A stretch of 64,000 nucleotides of DNA, from NCBI RefSeq assembly GCF_000196115.1, contig NC_005027.1, positions 496,001-560,000 on the forward strand. The letters run 5' to 3'. The translations under genes and the position numbers were made by a program. The notes beneath the pieces were generated by a model. The model was given only the letters and a program-made list of their open reading frames with translations. It was not told the origin of the DNA and made no database searches. Source of the DNA: Rhodopirellula baltica SH 1 (GTDB lineage: Bacteria; Planctomycetota; Planctomycetia; Pirellulales; Pirellulaceae). This document shows, piece after piece, positions 20,041 through 29,173 of this stretch; the first letter of the stretch is position 1, and every line of letters starts with the position of its first letter.

Positions 20041-21344
20041 GCGATTCAGAAAATCTGTCGTCCGCCGTTTTGGCATTCATTGTTGGGGCGTGCATGGTGT
20101 TCTCACCGGCAACGGCTCATGACATCGTTCCTGGTGCACCACAAAGCAAACCGATCGTGATTCGGAATGCGACGCTGCATTTGGGCAATGGTACGACCAT
20201 TGAAAATGGATCGATACTGTTCGAAGACGGGTTGATCAGCGAAGTGGGAGCCTCGGTTCGATTGCCGGAATCGGCACAGGTGATCGAGGGAGCGGGCAAG
20301 CACGTTTATCCAGGCTTGATCGATGCGTACACCGACTTGGGACTTCGCGAAATCACGGCGGTCGATGTGACGATCGACAACGTTGAGCGAGGCGAATTGA
20401 ACCCCAATGTTCGATCTTGGGTCGCCTTCAATCCAGACAGCGAATTGATTCCCGTTGGTCGGTCAGGCGGCGTGATGTTGGCTCACGTCGTTCCGGGTGG
20501 CCGATTGCTGCAAGGACAATCAGGGGTGATGCAACTCGACGGTTGGTCTTACCAAGACATGTTGTTGGAAGGTCCGGTCGGGTTGTGCGTGAACTGGGAA
20601 TCCGTGGTGCCTCGCGGTGGCGACTCCAAGGAGAAAGCCGAACGATACGACGAGCAGATTCAAGAGCTGGATGATTTGTTCGAACGCGCCCGTCGGTATG
20701 GCGAATCGATCGCAGCGGAAGAAAGCGTCGCGACGGACGTTCGGTTAGAAAGTCTGCTTCCGGTGATCAACGGAGAACGTCCCGTGTTTGTGGAAGCGGA
20801 TCGGTTGGGTGCGATTGAATCCGCCATCGCGTTTTTCACTTCACGACAAATTCCGATGGTGATTTGCGGAGGTGCCGATGCGATGCATTGTGTCGAGCAT
20901 TTGACGGCTCATGACATCCCCGTGATTTTGGTCGCGACGTATCGATTGCCGCGGCGTCGGTCCGACCCGGTTAATGCGTTGTATTCGTTGCCATCGAAGC
21001 TTCGCGAAGCGGGAGTCCGGTTTGCGATCGCAGGCGAAGGTTCGGGGTATCCGGGGGGTGCGTCAAACATTCGGAATCTTCCGTATCACGCTGGTGTCGC
21101 GGTGGCTCACGGTTTGCCTCGCGAAGAAGCGGTGCGTGCGATCACTCAATCAGCGGCCGAAATCTTGGGCGTCGCCGACCGAGTCGGTACGTTGACGGCG
21201 AAGCGACATGCAACGTTGATCGTCGTCGATGGCGATGTGCTGGAGTCCGACACGCGTGTGATCGATGCTTACGTCCAAGGTCGCAAGGTTGACTTGGGAA
21301 ACAAGCACAAACAGTTGTACCGCAAATACGAACAGTTGCCCTGA
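20037..21344 (+). CDS. amidohydrolase-family protein with degenerate metal site
   Basis: A 435-residue exported protein (hydrophobic stretch LAFIVGACMVFSPATA). It has the amidohydrolase small beta-sandwich and the expected position of the metal motif, but HVYPGLIDAYTDLG carries Tyr98 and Asp100 where GLIDxHxH has its two histidines. The C-terminal motif GLPREEAVRAITQSAAEILGVADRVGTL is normal. The start overlaps the stop of the tandem amidohydrolase (ATGA at 20037), so the two are co-translated. Loss of both histidines suggests a non-catalytic partner of the upstream enzyme, or a different metal arrangement. The corresponding domain in the first half of the upstream gene has also lost the motif. 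Confidence 0.85.
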   Translation: MSDSENLSSAVLAFIVGACMVFSPATAHDIVPGAPQSKPIVIRNATLHLGNGTTIENGSILFEDGLISEVGASVRLPESAQVIEGAGKHVYPGLIDAYTDLGLREITAVDVTIDNVERGELNPNVRSWVAFNPDSELIPVGRSGGVMLAHVVPGGRLLQGQSGVMQLDGWSYQDMLLEGPVGLCVNWESVVPRGGDSKEKAERYDEQIQELDDLFERARRYGESIAAEESVATDVRLESLLPVINGERPVFVEADRLGAIESAIAFFTSRQIPMVICGGADAMHCVEHLTAHDIPVILVATYRLPRRRSDPVNALYSLPSKLREAGVRFAIAGEGSGYPGGASNIRNLPYHAGVAVAHGLPREEAVRAITQSAAEILGVADRVGTLTAKRHATLIVVDGDVLESDTRVIDAYVQGRKVDLGNKHKQLYRKYEQLP

Positions 21345-21528
21345 TTCGGTCAGCGGTGGGTTGAAATTGTCGAAGGGCAAAGGATCGTTCCGGCGGCCCT
21401 TTGAGACCGGCGTGTTGATATACTGGCCCGCTGCGCAAGCGAGGAACGCGAATGCATGGTGTGCTTGCGACTGTGGCCGATCAGGTCTCGCGACGAGATG
21501 TCTACACGTGGAACGGAATGGTGACCGG

Positions 21529-22806
21529 ATGAAAAAATTGTCTTTGGCTGGAATCGCCTTCCTATTGCTGGCGTGCAACAACTCGTGGGCACAGACTCCA
21601 ACTTTTTCGGAAACCGATTGGCCATGGTGGCGTGGTGCCGGTCGTCAAGGACATGCGGTCGGTGAGCAGACTCCTCCGACCCAGTGGAGTGATTCCGCCG
21701 ACGCGAAACAGAACATTGTTTGGAAAGTCCCGCTCGCCGATCGAGGGCACGGTTCTCCAATTCTGCTGGGCGATCGGGTTTATTTGCAAGTTGCCGACAA
21801 GGCTCGTGACTCGCAGTTCTTGGTTTGTTTGGATCGTGATTCCGGAGAATTGGTTTGGGAGGCGGTGGTTCACAAAGGTGATTTTGATGCCATCGACAAA
21901 CGTGAACCCAACACCAAAGCCTCTTGGGCTTCCTGCACGCCGGCGACGGATGGCGAACGAGTGTTTGTCAATTTTTACTTCGACAAAGCCGTGTACACAT
22001 CGGCGGTCAGTTTGGACGGTGAGCTGTTGTGGCAGCAAAGACTGTGTCGCTATCAGATTCACCAAGGGTACGGTTCATCCCCGACAATCCACGAAAATTT
22101 GGTCATCGCGTCGGCCGATAACAAGGCAGGCGGTCAAGTTGTCGGGATGGACCGAGTCACCGGCGAGGTTGTTTGGCGACACCAACGACCCGAGAAACCG
22201 AACTATGCGTCGCCTGTTGTCCTGTCGATTGCTGGAAAGGATCAATTGATCCTGACCGGATGCGATATGGTCACCAGTTTGGATCCGATGACCGGCAAGG
22301 TGAACTGGGAAATCGAAGGAGCGACGACCGAGTGTGTGACCACAACCGTGACAGACGGCAAGCACGTGTTTTCGTCGGGCGGTTACCCGGACAATCACAT
22401 TTCCGCGGTTGTGGCGGATGGGTCGGGCGAGGTCGCATGGGAAGTCGGCACACGAGTCTACGTGCCTTCCATGTTGGAAAAGGACGGCCACTTGTTCATG
22501 ACGCTGGATGCGGGCGTCGCCATGTGCGTTGATTGCAAAACCGGTGACACAAAGTGGAAAGCTCGCTTGGGTGGCGATTTCACTTCGTCGCCTGTACTGG
22601 TCAACGACCGGATTTATGCGGTCAACGAGGAAGGCAAGTGTTACATCTTCCGGGCCGACCCCGAACAATTCGAATCAATTGGTGAGAACCAACTGGGGGA
22701 CTCTGTGATGTCGACGCCCACCATCAGCGGCGGACGAATCTATTTGCGAGTCGGCGTGCAAGAAGGCGGCAAACGCCAAGAGTACTTGTACTGCATTGGC
22801 GAGTGA
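21529..22806 (+). CDS. secreted PQQ-like beta-propeller protein
   Basis: From ATG 21529 the product has 425 residues and a lipoprotein-like signal peptide (MKKLSLAGIAFLLLACNNSWAQ). It contains the repeating blades of outer-membrane assembly BamB/PQQ-like propellers: NIVWKVPLADRGHGSPILLGDRVYLQ, LVCLDRDSGELVWEAVV, VVGMDRVTGEVVWRHQ, VTSLDPMTGKVNWEIEG, CVDCKTGDTKWKARLGG. Planctomycetes have many such proteins, usually of unknown role. A longer frame upstream overlaps the amidohydrolase gene and is not protein-like. It follows the amidohydrolase by about 185 bases and is probably in the same transcription unit. Confidence 0.85.
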   Translation: MKKLSLAGIAFLLLACNNSWAQTPTFSETDWPWWRGAGRQGHAVGEQTPPTQWSDSADAKQNIVWKVPLADRGHGSPILLGDRVYLQVADKARDSQFLVCLDRDSGELVWEAVVHKGDFDAIDKREPNTKASWASCTPATDGERVFVNFYFDKAVYTSAVSLDGELLWQQRLCRYQIHQGYGSSPTIHENLVIASADNKAGGQVVGMDRVTGEVVWRHQRPEKPNYASPVVLSIAGKDQLILTGCDMVTSLDPMTGKVNWEIEGATTECVTTTVTDGKHVFSSGGYPDNHISAVVADGSGEVAWEVGTRVYVPSMLEKDGHLFMTLDAGVAMCVDCKTGDTKWKARLGGDFTSSPVLVNDRIYAVNEEGKCYIFRADPEQFESIGENQLGDSVMSTPTISGGRIYLRVGVQEGGKRQEYLYCIGE

Positions 22807-22859
22807 ATCATCCGTCATCCGGTTGTTTGGCAACCAGATGGCTAGGCTGCACCAAACGC

Positions 22860-23804
22860 CTATTCGGCGCTCGGTTGATATTGAGCCGGCAATTCATGGT
22901 CGTCTTGCGGGAGGAAACGCAGGACCGATCGCGGTGGATCTGAGATGCTGTCTGGTTGCTGGTGCATCACCCATGTGACCCCATTGGGGCCTTGAACCGT
23001 GTCACCATCTTCGAACGGTTCGTCGCTTTCGACCATGTGGCAAGTGATCAGGCGAAGCATTTCGTCGATGTCGTTGAAGTCATAGGCTTCCGCGAAAAAC
23101 AACGCTTCGACGTCGGGCAGGTCCAGTTGGCCGTTGCCGACGGTGTCCATTGCGGCGAATCCATCGTCAAGACTGTAAAGCCGAACGTTGGCCCAAAGAT
23201 CCAGCGGCGGGAAATCGTTGTCTTCCGATTCCTGGATGACTTGATTCATTCCTTCCAAGTTGCGGATCGTTTCGCCGGCGGGATTGAAGTACGCGATTGC
23301 TTGTGGCAATTCGGTCAGCGCCGCGGCGACTTCGGTGATCAGCGCGAGCTCATCGAACGGTTCGTATTCTTCCGGAACCAGTGGGGCATCGTTTTCGTCG
23401 GTTTTCAGAATGTAGCTGCTGCGGATTCGCAAGAAAGCGGTGTGCTGAGGGACTTCTTCTTTTCCCTCGTCCCATACCCACAGTTGTTCGAGCGAGCGTT
23501 GAAGCGAACCCGGAAAAGTCAACGGTCCGAATGAACCGTTGGACCAAGCTTGCCGAACCGCCGAATCGGCGTCATCGATCTGCATGTCGTCTGGCCAAGG
23601 TTTGTCGACCAAATCGATCGCCAAGTGGCCGGGTGTTTCTTCGTCCATATCCATGATCAGCGACGGACCGGCAATCGCCCAATCCGCCGTAGCGGGCAGG
23701 GGATCAGACGGTTCGTATTCATCGATCGCAGCGGCAATTTTGCGCATCGACACGCGTTCGCGCAGTAGGACAACGACGCACTGGGTGTAGAAGCCTTGGG
23801 GCAT
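22860..23804 (-). CDS. DUF4261-type protein
   Basis: I chose the ATG at 23802-23804 (MPQGFYTQCVVVLL) because the 62 codons before it look non-coding. The 314-residue product is acidic and soluble: DEYEPSDPLPATADWAIAGPSLIM, a middle stretch AFLRIRSSYILKTDEND, then FPPLDLWANVRLYSLDDGFAAMDTVGNGQLDLPDVEALF, the pattern of the DUF4261 family. The last 60 residues (PFEDGDTVQGPNGVTWVMHQ) are typical as well. The family has no known function and is often found in proteins annotated as hypothetical. It converges with the PQQ protein and diverges from the MFS gene. Confidence 0.75.
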   Translation of the reverse strand: MPQGFYTQCVVVLLRERVSMRKIAAAIDEYEPSDPLPATADWAIAGPSLIMDMDEETPGHLAIDLVDKPWPDDMQIDDADSAVRQAWSNGSFGPLTFPGSLQRSLEQLWVWDEGKEEVPQHTAFLRIRSSYILKTDENDAPLVPEEYEPFDELALITEVAAALTELPQAIAYFNPAGETIRNLEGMNQVIQESEDNDFPPLDLWANVRLYSLDDGFAAMDTVGNGQLDLPDVEALFFAEAYDFNDIDEMLRLITCHMVESDEPFEDGDTVQGPNGVTWVMHQQPDSISDPPRSVLRFLPQDDHELPAQYQPSAE

Positions 23805-24191
23805 CCGAAAGAACCTTCGTAGGAGCAAAATCCGTTTGGCAACACAAGAAGTGCGGTGAGAACAGATCACCGCGGAGAAGTTCTTGTGTTGAGCGCGTTT
23901 CCAACGCGCCAGCGATGGACCAACCGAACAGTTTAGACCGCCGGTTGAACGCTCGAAAGCCGGGGCGCAGCTTGACACCGGAACGAACAAACACTTCGAT
24001 TATTGACCTTGGGATCAGAATCACGGGGGATTGGCGATCTTCCGTTCACTCCAAGAAACGCGTGGGAACGCCCATCTCGACGCCGAGCGGAGTGGATCGT
24101 AAGGTGTTGGTCCGCTCATCCGACGTCTCGCCTCACTCTTGCCCCCCAGAATGCCTTGATCACGCCTCCGCACCAGCGACGTTCGGCGGCG
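23805..24191. other. divergent promoter region between DUF4261 and MFS genes
   Basis: About 390 bases separate the two divergent starts. The frame of the MFS gene is open from 24003, but the translated stretch is rich in Arg/Ser and not protein-like. No operator palindrome stands out. It presumably holds both promoters. Confidence 0.4.
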
Positions 24192-25505
24192 ATGGCATTC
24201 ATCCTGTTGACGTTGTTGATCGACATCTTGGCGATCGGAATCATCATTCCGGTGCTTCCCGAGTTGATCAAAGAGTTCGTCGGCGGCGACACCTCACGTG
24301 CCAGTTGGTACGTCGGTGTGATTGGCGCGACCTATTCGCTGATGCAATTCTTCTTTGCCCCGGTTCTGGGAGCCCTCTCAGACCGATTTGGGCGCCGCCC
24401 GGTGATTCTGGCGTCGTTGTTTGGACTGGGCGTCGACTTCATCGTCACCGGTTTGGCACCGACGGTCGGATGGTTGTTTGTTGGACGGATTGTGGCCGGC
24501 GTGATGGGGGCCAGTTTCTCAACCGCGAATGCGTACATCGCTGACGTTTCGACACAAGAAACCCGAGCCCGCAACTTCGGCTTGGTCGGAATGATGTTTG
24601 GATTGGGATTCATCATCGGACCCGCGCTTGGTGGAGTGCTCGGCGGCATTCACATCCGGTTGCCATTCTTCGTCGCGGCTGGATTGTCTTTGGTCAATTG
24701 GTTGTACGGTTTCTTTGTGCTGCCCGAATCGTTGCCGCCGGAAAAGCGAGGATCGATTTCGTTGGCTGCGATGAATCCCCTGGGCACGATCGCGAGACTT
24801 CGCAACTATCCGATGATTGCCGGCTTAGCGGTCGCCTTCATGTTTTCATCGCTAGCCCAACGTGGATTAGAAAACGTTTGGGTGCTGTCGATGGGATATC
24901 GATTTGGTTGGAACGAGGTTACCAATGGGCTGACGCTGGCGCTCGTCGGTTTGATGGCTGCGATTGTTCAAGGCGGCATGGTTCGACCGACAATCAAACG
25001 CTTGGGCGAGCGACGCACCGCGGTGCTGGGAACCTGCGTTTCGTGTCTCGCATTTCTTGGTTACGGGTTGGCGTCTCAGGGTTGGATGATTCCCTGCATT
25101 GTCGTGTTCGGGTCGTTGGCCGGTTTGGCGGGACCGGCGATTCAAAGTTTGGTCGCCGGGCGGGTCAGTCCCGAAGAACAGGGCAAGGTACAGGGCGCAC
25201 TGACATCATTGATCAGCCTCACAAACATTCCTGCACCGTTGTTGTTCACCAGCGGACTGCTGGGCTATTTCACTTCTGACCGGGCTCCGTTTGAATTCCC
25301 CGGGGCTCCGTTCGTGTTTGGTTCATTGTTGCTGGCCATCGCGGTGATCGTTCTGGCTCGCGTGTTCATCAAATTTCCCGCCAGCGGTGATCCTGTGGGT
25401 GACCCGAACGCGATCGTGCCCGCGGATCAGCCGCCGACGGAATTGGACAGTGGCGATGAGAACGATGCGGAGCCAACCCAATCACCGGCACTGGGGTCGA
25501 CTTGA
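24192..25505 (+). CDS. MFS transporter, TCR/Tet-like
   Basis: A 437-residue, 12-segment membrane protein if started at ATG 24192. MAFILLTLLIDILAIGIIIPVLPELI matches TM1 of TetA-like exporters, and the motif A loop reads GALSDRFGRRPVILASL. The remainder has typical MFS segments with SPEEQGKVQGALTSL late. A TTG at 24156 would add 12 residues (ITPPHQRRSAA) that fit related proteins, so the start is uncertain. It is likely a drug or metabolite exporter; the substrate is not readable. Its stop TGA overlaps the ATG of the epimerase by one base, suggesting a two-gene operon. Confidence 0.88.
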   Translation: MAFILLTLLIDILAIGIIIPVLPELIKEFVGGDTSRASWYVGVIGATYSLMQFFFAPVLGALSDRFGRRPVILASLFGLGVDFIVTGLAPTVGWLFVGRIVAGVMGASFSTANAYIADVSTQETRARNFGLVGMMFGLGFIIGPALGGVLGGIHIRLPFFVAAGLSLVNWLYGFFVLPESLPPEKRGSISLAAMNPLGTIARLRNYPMIAGLAVAFMFSSLAQRGLENVWVLSMGYRFGWNEVTNGLTLALVGLMAAIVQGGMVRPTIKRLGERRTAVLGTCVSCLAFLGYGLASQGWMIPCIVVFGSLAGLAGPAIQSLVAGRVSPEEQGKVQGALTSLISLTNIPAPLLFTSGLLGYFTSDRAPFEFPGAPFVFGSLLLAIAVIVLARVFIKFPASGDPVGDPNAIVPADQPPTELDSGDENDAEPTQSPALGST

Positions 25506-26521
25506 TGCGCGTGGTTGTCACCGGTTGCAGCGGATTCCTTGGCGGTGAAATCGTTCGCCAATTGCTGCAACGTGATTGTGAAGTCGTCGGGCTGTCGCGT
25601 CGCGAAACGGCTGATTTGGTTCGAGCCGGAATGACGCATCATCGAGGTGACTTGCTCGACACCGAGTATCTTGCACGTGTGATCGCGGGAGCCGACGTCG
25701 TGATCCACACCGCGGCCGTCGCCGGGGTTTGGGGAAGTTGGCAACATTACTTTGACAACAATGTTGTTGCATCGCGAAACGTGTTGCAGGCTTGCCAAGA
25801 ACTTGGCGTCTCGCAATTGATTTACACGAGCAGCCCCAGCGTCACGTTTGATGGCAACGATCAACGCGATGTCGATGAAGCAGAACCGTATCCTGAAACG
25901 TGGATGTGCCACTACCCGCACACCAAGTCGATCGCGGAACGCGAAATTTTGGCGGCGGATCAGCCGGGCGGAATGCGAACGGTTTCTCTGCGTCCGCATT
26001 TGATTTGGGGGCCGGATGACCCGCACTTGATTCCTCGTGTGTTGCAGCGTGCACGCAGTGGACGGTTGAGAATTATCGGCGACGGCAGCAATGTGATCGA
26101 CACCGTTCATGTCATCAACGCAGCCGCCGCTCACTTGGACGCGATGGATGCAATGCAAACGCGTCCTGATGAGGCGGCGGGACGAGCGTACTTCATCACA
26201 CAAGACGAACCGGTGAATTGTTGGGACTGGATCGGTAAACTTTGTCGTGTTCACGGAGTCGATCCGCCTACCAAGTCCATCTCGTTCGCGGCCGCGTACC
26301 GGATCGGTGCAGTGTTGGAAACGGTGTACCGTTTGACCGGACGCACCAGCGAACCGCCGATGACTCGCTTTGTTGCATCGCAGCTCGCCAAAGATCACTC
26401 GTTTGATATCACGGCCGCGAAAGAGCGGCTGGGATACCGGCCCCGCATCGACATGGATGCGGGGTTGCAGACGTTGACGGATGATCCCGCCGTTACCAAC
26501 GACCGGTCCACTGATCGGTGA
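25505..26521 (+). CDS. NAD(P)-dependent epimerase / 3-beta-HSD family protein
   Basis: A 338-residue extended short-chain dehydrogenase. The N-terminal Rossmann motif VVVTGCSGFLGGEIVRQLL is followed by HHRGDLLD, and the catalytic YPHTK pair (Tyr-x-x-x-Lys) is in the order expected after the strand ending TSSPSVTFDG. The 3-beta-hydroxysteroid dehydrogenase/isomerase branch is suggested by SLRPHLIWGPDDPHLIPRVL and YFITQDEPVNCWDW. It may act on a sugar nucleotide or a sterol/hopanoid-like lipid. It starts within the MFS stop codon and its 3' end overlaps the convergent unknown gene by 29 bases. Confidence 0.88.
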   Translation: MRVVVTGCSGFLGGEIVRQLLQRDCEVVGLSRRETADLVRAGMTHHRGDLLDTEYLARVIAGADVVIHTAAVAGVWGSWQHYFDNNVVASRNVLQACQELGVSQLIYTSSPSVTFDGNDQRDVDEAEPYPETWMCHYPHTKSIAEREILAADQPGGMRTVSLRPHLIWGPDDPHLIPRVLQRARSGRLRIIGDGSNVIDTVHVINAAAAHLDAMDAMQTRPDEAAGRAYFITQDEPVNCWDWIGKLCRVHGVDPPTKSISFAAAYRIGAVLETVYRLTGRTSEPPMTRFVASQLAKDHSFDITAAKERLGYRPRIDMDAGLQTLTDDPAVTNDRSTDR

Positions 26522-27314
26522 CAACGATTCGTTTGGCTTCGTCGCTGATCCCGTACGTCAAGTTCGGTTGGTTGAGTTCCAGGAACACCGTGTACTTTTG
26601 GTGCACCGCGTCGCTGAAAACAACCGGAGCGTGAGTCAGGCGTAGGAAGTGAACCGGGGTGCCGTTCCAACGTTTGGTGAACACGCCGGCCTCCAGCGAT
26701 GGTTCGCGAACCAAGCCATAGTGCGACTGAATCGTCGTCATCAATCGCGATGGGTCGCCGGTAAAACCGTGCAATGAGATTCGCTGGACCGAACCGGATC
26801 GATCGAAGTAGTACGTCAACGTGCCGGCCAAATCAGTGGCTTGTGTGCCGGTGACGATGGGCACGCGCAAGCCTTCGAGTTGCAGGTCCGCTAGGACGGT
26901 TGAAACGCGAGAGAATCGATTGAGGATCGCATGCGTGGTCAAATCGAAACGCAGAACTTCACGCAAGTCAGCAACGTTGTTGCCGGCGAGGGCGGGTGCC
27001 ACGTCGTCGGAGGGAATCGCACCGAGCTTCTTTGCGATTTCCGGCTCGTAGCGATAGCGTTTGGACGCTACACCACGAAGCGTTTCGACTTGATGGTGTG
27101 AGTGAACCGGGTATCGATCCGAATCGGGCGAATTCGTGACGCCGCCAATCGGAGCTTCTCCGGATCCCCAGCCGGTCGCGGTGATGCCTTCTCCGCGAAA
27201 AACGTTGGTCACCGAACCGGCGGCATTCCGCCCCCAATCAGTCTCTGACGCGACGTAGGGTCCTCCCGCGGCGACGGCGAGCACCGTGATTTTGCCCAGG
27301 CGAGTGACGAGCAT
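26493..27314 (-). CDS. planctomycete-type secreted protein of unknown function
   Basis: A 273-residue protein with a weak N-terminal signal or anchor (MLVTRLGKITVLAVAAGGPYVA). A glycine-rich region follows (GEGITATGWGSGEAPIGGV). The last 170 residues look like a compact alpha/beta domain (VLRFDLTTHAILNRFSRVST, TLTYYFDRSGSVQRISLHGF), ending QPNLTYGISDEAKRIVVTDQ. I recognise no catalytic motif or named family. The pattern of a beta-strand carrying YFDRSGSVQRISLHG suggests a lipoprotein-like cystatin-type strand, but this is speculative. It overlaps the convergent epimerase gene. Confidence 0.65.
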   Translation of the reverse strand: MLVTRLGKITVLAVAAGGPYVASETDWGRNAAGSVTNVFRGEGITATGWGSGEAPIGGVTNSPDSDRYPVHSHHQVETLRGVASKRYRYEPEIAKKLGAIPSDDVAPALAGNNVADLREVLRFDLTTHAILNRFSRVSTVLADLQLEGLRVPIVTGTQATDLAGTLTYYFDRSGSVQRISLHGFTGDPSRLMTTIQSHYGLVREPSLEAGVFTKRWNGTPVHFLRLTHAPVVFSDAVHQKYTVFLELNQPNLTYGISDEAKRIVVTDQWTGRW

Positions 27315-27604
27315 GACAAAAGAACCTGCGAACGAGTTGGGAGGAGATGGCGTGTCGTGAAGAGAACACCCTTCGTCGGTATCGGTTCTCTTGCCAGCAA
27401 AGTCGCCCCGTTTTCAATGACCCGGCAGAACCGTGAAGAACGAGCCAGCCGGTGTGTTCGTCACGTCGCGAACAAGCAATGCATTCGGTTTCGCATTTAC
27501 TCTGACGATCAGTGGGACTTTGTTCATTCAGTCACGCGACAATCTTCCTCGTGATCGCAATCCGGAGTGGTCGGCGGATGCTGATCGGATATCTTGTCGG
27601 CATC

Positions 27605-29038
27605 ATGCCTTTCAACGACGAAATCGAATCGCCGAACGACGACCTGAGCGACTCGCTGGATGATGAGTTCGATGTGGACTCTTCGGAAATCGAGGATGTC
27701 GTTCCGGAGGATGCGTCCTTGCCAGCCGATGCGTTGTCAGGGCGGCGAATGTTGATTGTTGGGCGACTGGGTGGCATGAATCGCCGCGAAGCCACCAACC
27801 TGTTGAGATCGTACGGGGCCGTCGTCGTTGAAAGTGAGGCTTCATCGGTCGATTGCATCGTGATCGGTGCCGAAGAATCACCCTTGGCGGAAGCGGAGTT
27901 GATTGAAAAGGCGACCGAGCGCCGCGGAGATGACTCGGATGTGCAGATATTGCATGAGACCGATTTGTGGCAACAGCTCGGGTTGGTCGATGCGGAACAA
28001 TCGATTCGAAAATTGCACACGCCTGCGATGCTGGCTCATCTGTTGGGCGTTTCCGTGCGTGTCATTCGACGTTGGCATCGTCGAGGATTGATTCGGCCGG
28101 TTCGGACGCTGCACAAGTTGCCTTACTTTGATTTTCAAGAAGTCGCAACGGCCAGACGTTTGGCGGCTTGGGTGGCATCCGGTGCCAGCCCTGAGGCCAT
28201 CGAACGACGGATCATGCAGTGGGTCGAAGTGGTTCCGAACTTGCGTCGTCCGTTGGACCAATTGTCAATTTTGGTCGAAGGCAAGCACGTTCTGTTGCGT
28301 CAAGGCGAAGGACTGATCGAACCCGGCGGTCAATTGAGGTTTGACTTCGACGCAATGGAAGACTCCGAATCGTCGATTGAATCAGATTCGTCAGACACGC
28401 CTATTCTGCAGTTCTCGCGGCCGAGTGATCCGTTCGAGAACGAATTTGGCATGTCGGCATCGAGTTCATTTGCCAGCTCAACCTCGTCGTTGCAAAATGT
28501 GGGAATTGGTGCGACCGATCACGGATCGATGCAGTTTCCTCCCGCGGACGAGTTGCCTGAGGAAGAAGACGATTTGCTCTTATCGGCGTATCAGGCTGAA
28601 GATTCCGGCGAGCTGGAAACAGCGATCGACTGCTACCACGCCGTGTTGGCTCGTGATGGAGCCCGGTCGGATATCCATTTTCAGATTGGTGAGTTGCTTT
28701 ACCGAATCGGCGAAACGATCGCCGCGAGGGAACGGTACTACGCCGCACTCGAGGTCGACCCGGATTTCGTGGAGGCTCGTTCGAGTCTGGCGGGCGTGTT
28801 GGCGGAAACGGGTCAACCCGAATTGGCAGTCGCGGCCTATCGAGGTGCCTTGGCGTTGCACGACGATTATCCGGATGTGCATTACAACTTGGCCCGGATT
28901 CTCGAAGACCTGCATCGCAGCGTCGAAGCGGAACATCATTGGCGGCGGTTTCTGCAGCTTTCCCCGGGAAGCCCGTGGGCGGACGAGGCGCACGCGCGAT
29001 TGGAAGAATTGCGTCAATCGGAACAGTCCGATTTCTAA
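27605..29038 (+). CDS. BRCT - MerR - TPR fusion protein
   Basis: From ATG 27605 the product has 477 residues. Residues 1-40 are acidic. Residues 43-126 fit a BRCT domain (LSGRRMLIVGRLGGMNRREA, then a Gly-Ala turn RSYGAVVVES and a late Trp in ETDLWQQLG). Residues 138-205 are a MerR-type winged helix (MLAHLLGVSVRVIRRWHRRG, then PYFDFQEVATARRL). A serine-rich linker (about 250-310) precedes at least four TPR repeats (324-469; ALEVDPDFVEARSSLAGVLAETG is one). The frame is open upstream, but MPFNDEIES is the first credible start. It may link DNA-end or phospho-protein binding to transcription; no target can be named. It is not in an operon. Confidence 0.85.
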   Translation: MPFNDEIESPNDDLSDSLDDEFDVDSSEIEDVVPEDASLPADALSGRRMLIVGRLGGMNRREATNLLRSYGAVVVESEASSVDCIVIGAEESPLAEAELIEKATERRGDDSDVQILHETDLWQQLGLVDAEQSIRKLHTPAMLAHLLGVSVRVIRRWHRRGLIRPVRTLHKLPYFDFQEVATARRLAAWVASGASPEAIERRIMQWVEVVPNLRRPLDQLSILVEGKHVLLRQGEGLIEPGGQLRFDFDAMEDSESSIESDSSDTPILQFSRPSDPFENEFGMSASSSFASSTSSLQNVGIGATDHGSMQFPPADELPEEEDDLLLSAYQAEDSGELETAIDCYHAVLARDGARSDIHFQIGELLYRIGETIAARERYYAALEVDPDFVEARSSLAGVLAETGQPELAVAAYRGALALHDDYPDVHYNLARILEDLHRSVEAEHHWRRFLQLSPGSPWADEAHARLEELRQSEQSDF

Positions 29039-29173
29039 ACGGGTGGCGAGGCCGATGTCGCGGGCGTTTCCGGCCGCAGAAAGCTGGTCCGAAGACAGGT
29101 GAATCCGTGGTCCGACGGATTAGAATGGAGACGCTTCTCGTTCTTCATCTTCGCCAACCCTCGGATTTCCCGA

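Noticed and set aside
22813-22845. Terminator between the PQQ and DUF4261 genes
   Set aside because: The stem (ATCCGGTTG / CAACCAGAT) has a mismatch and no T run on either side.
25427-26524. 365-codon minus-strand frame
   Set aside because: It is antisense to the epimerase gene and has no motif.
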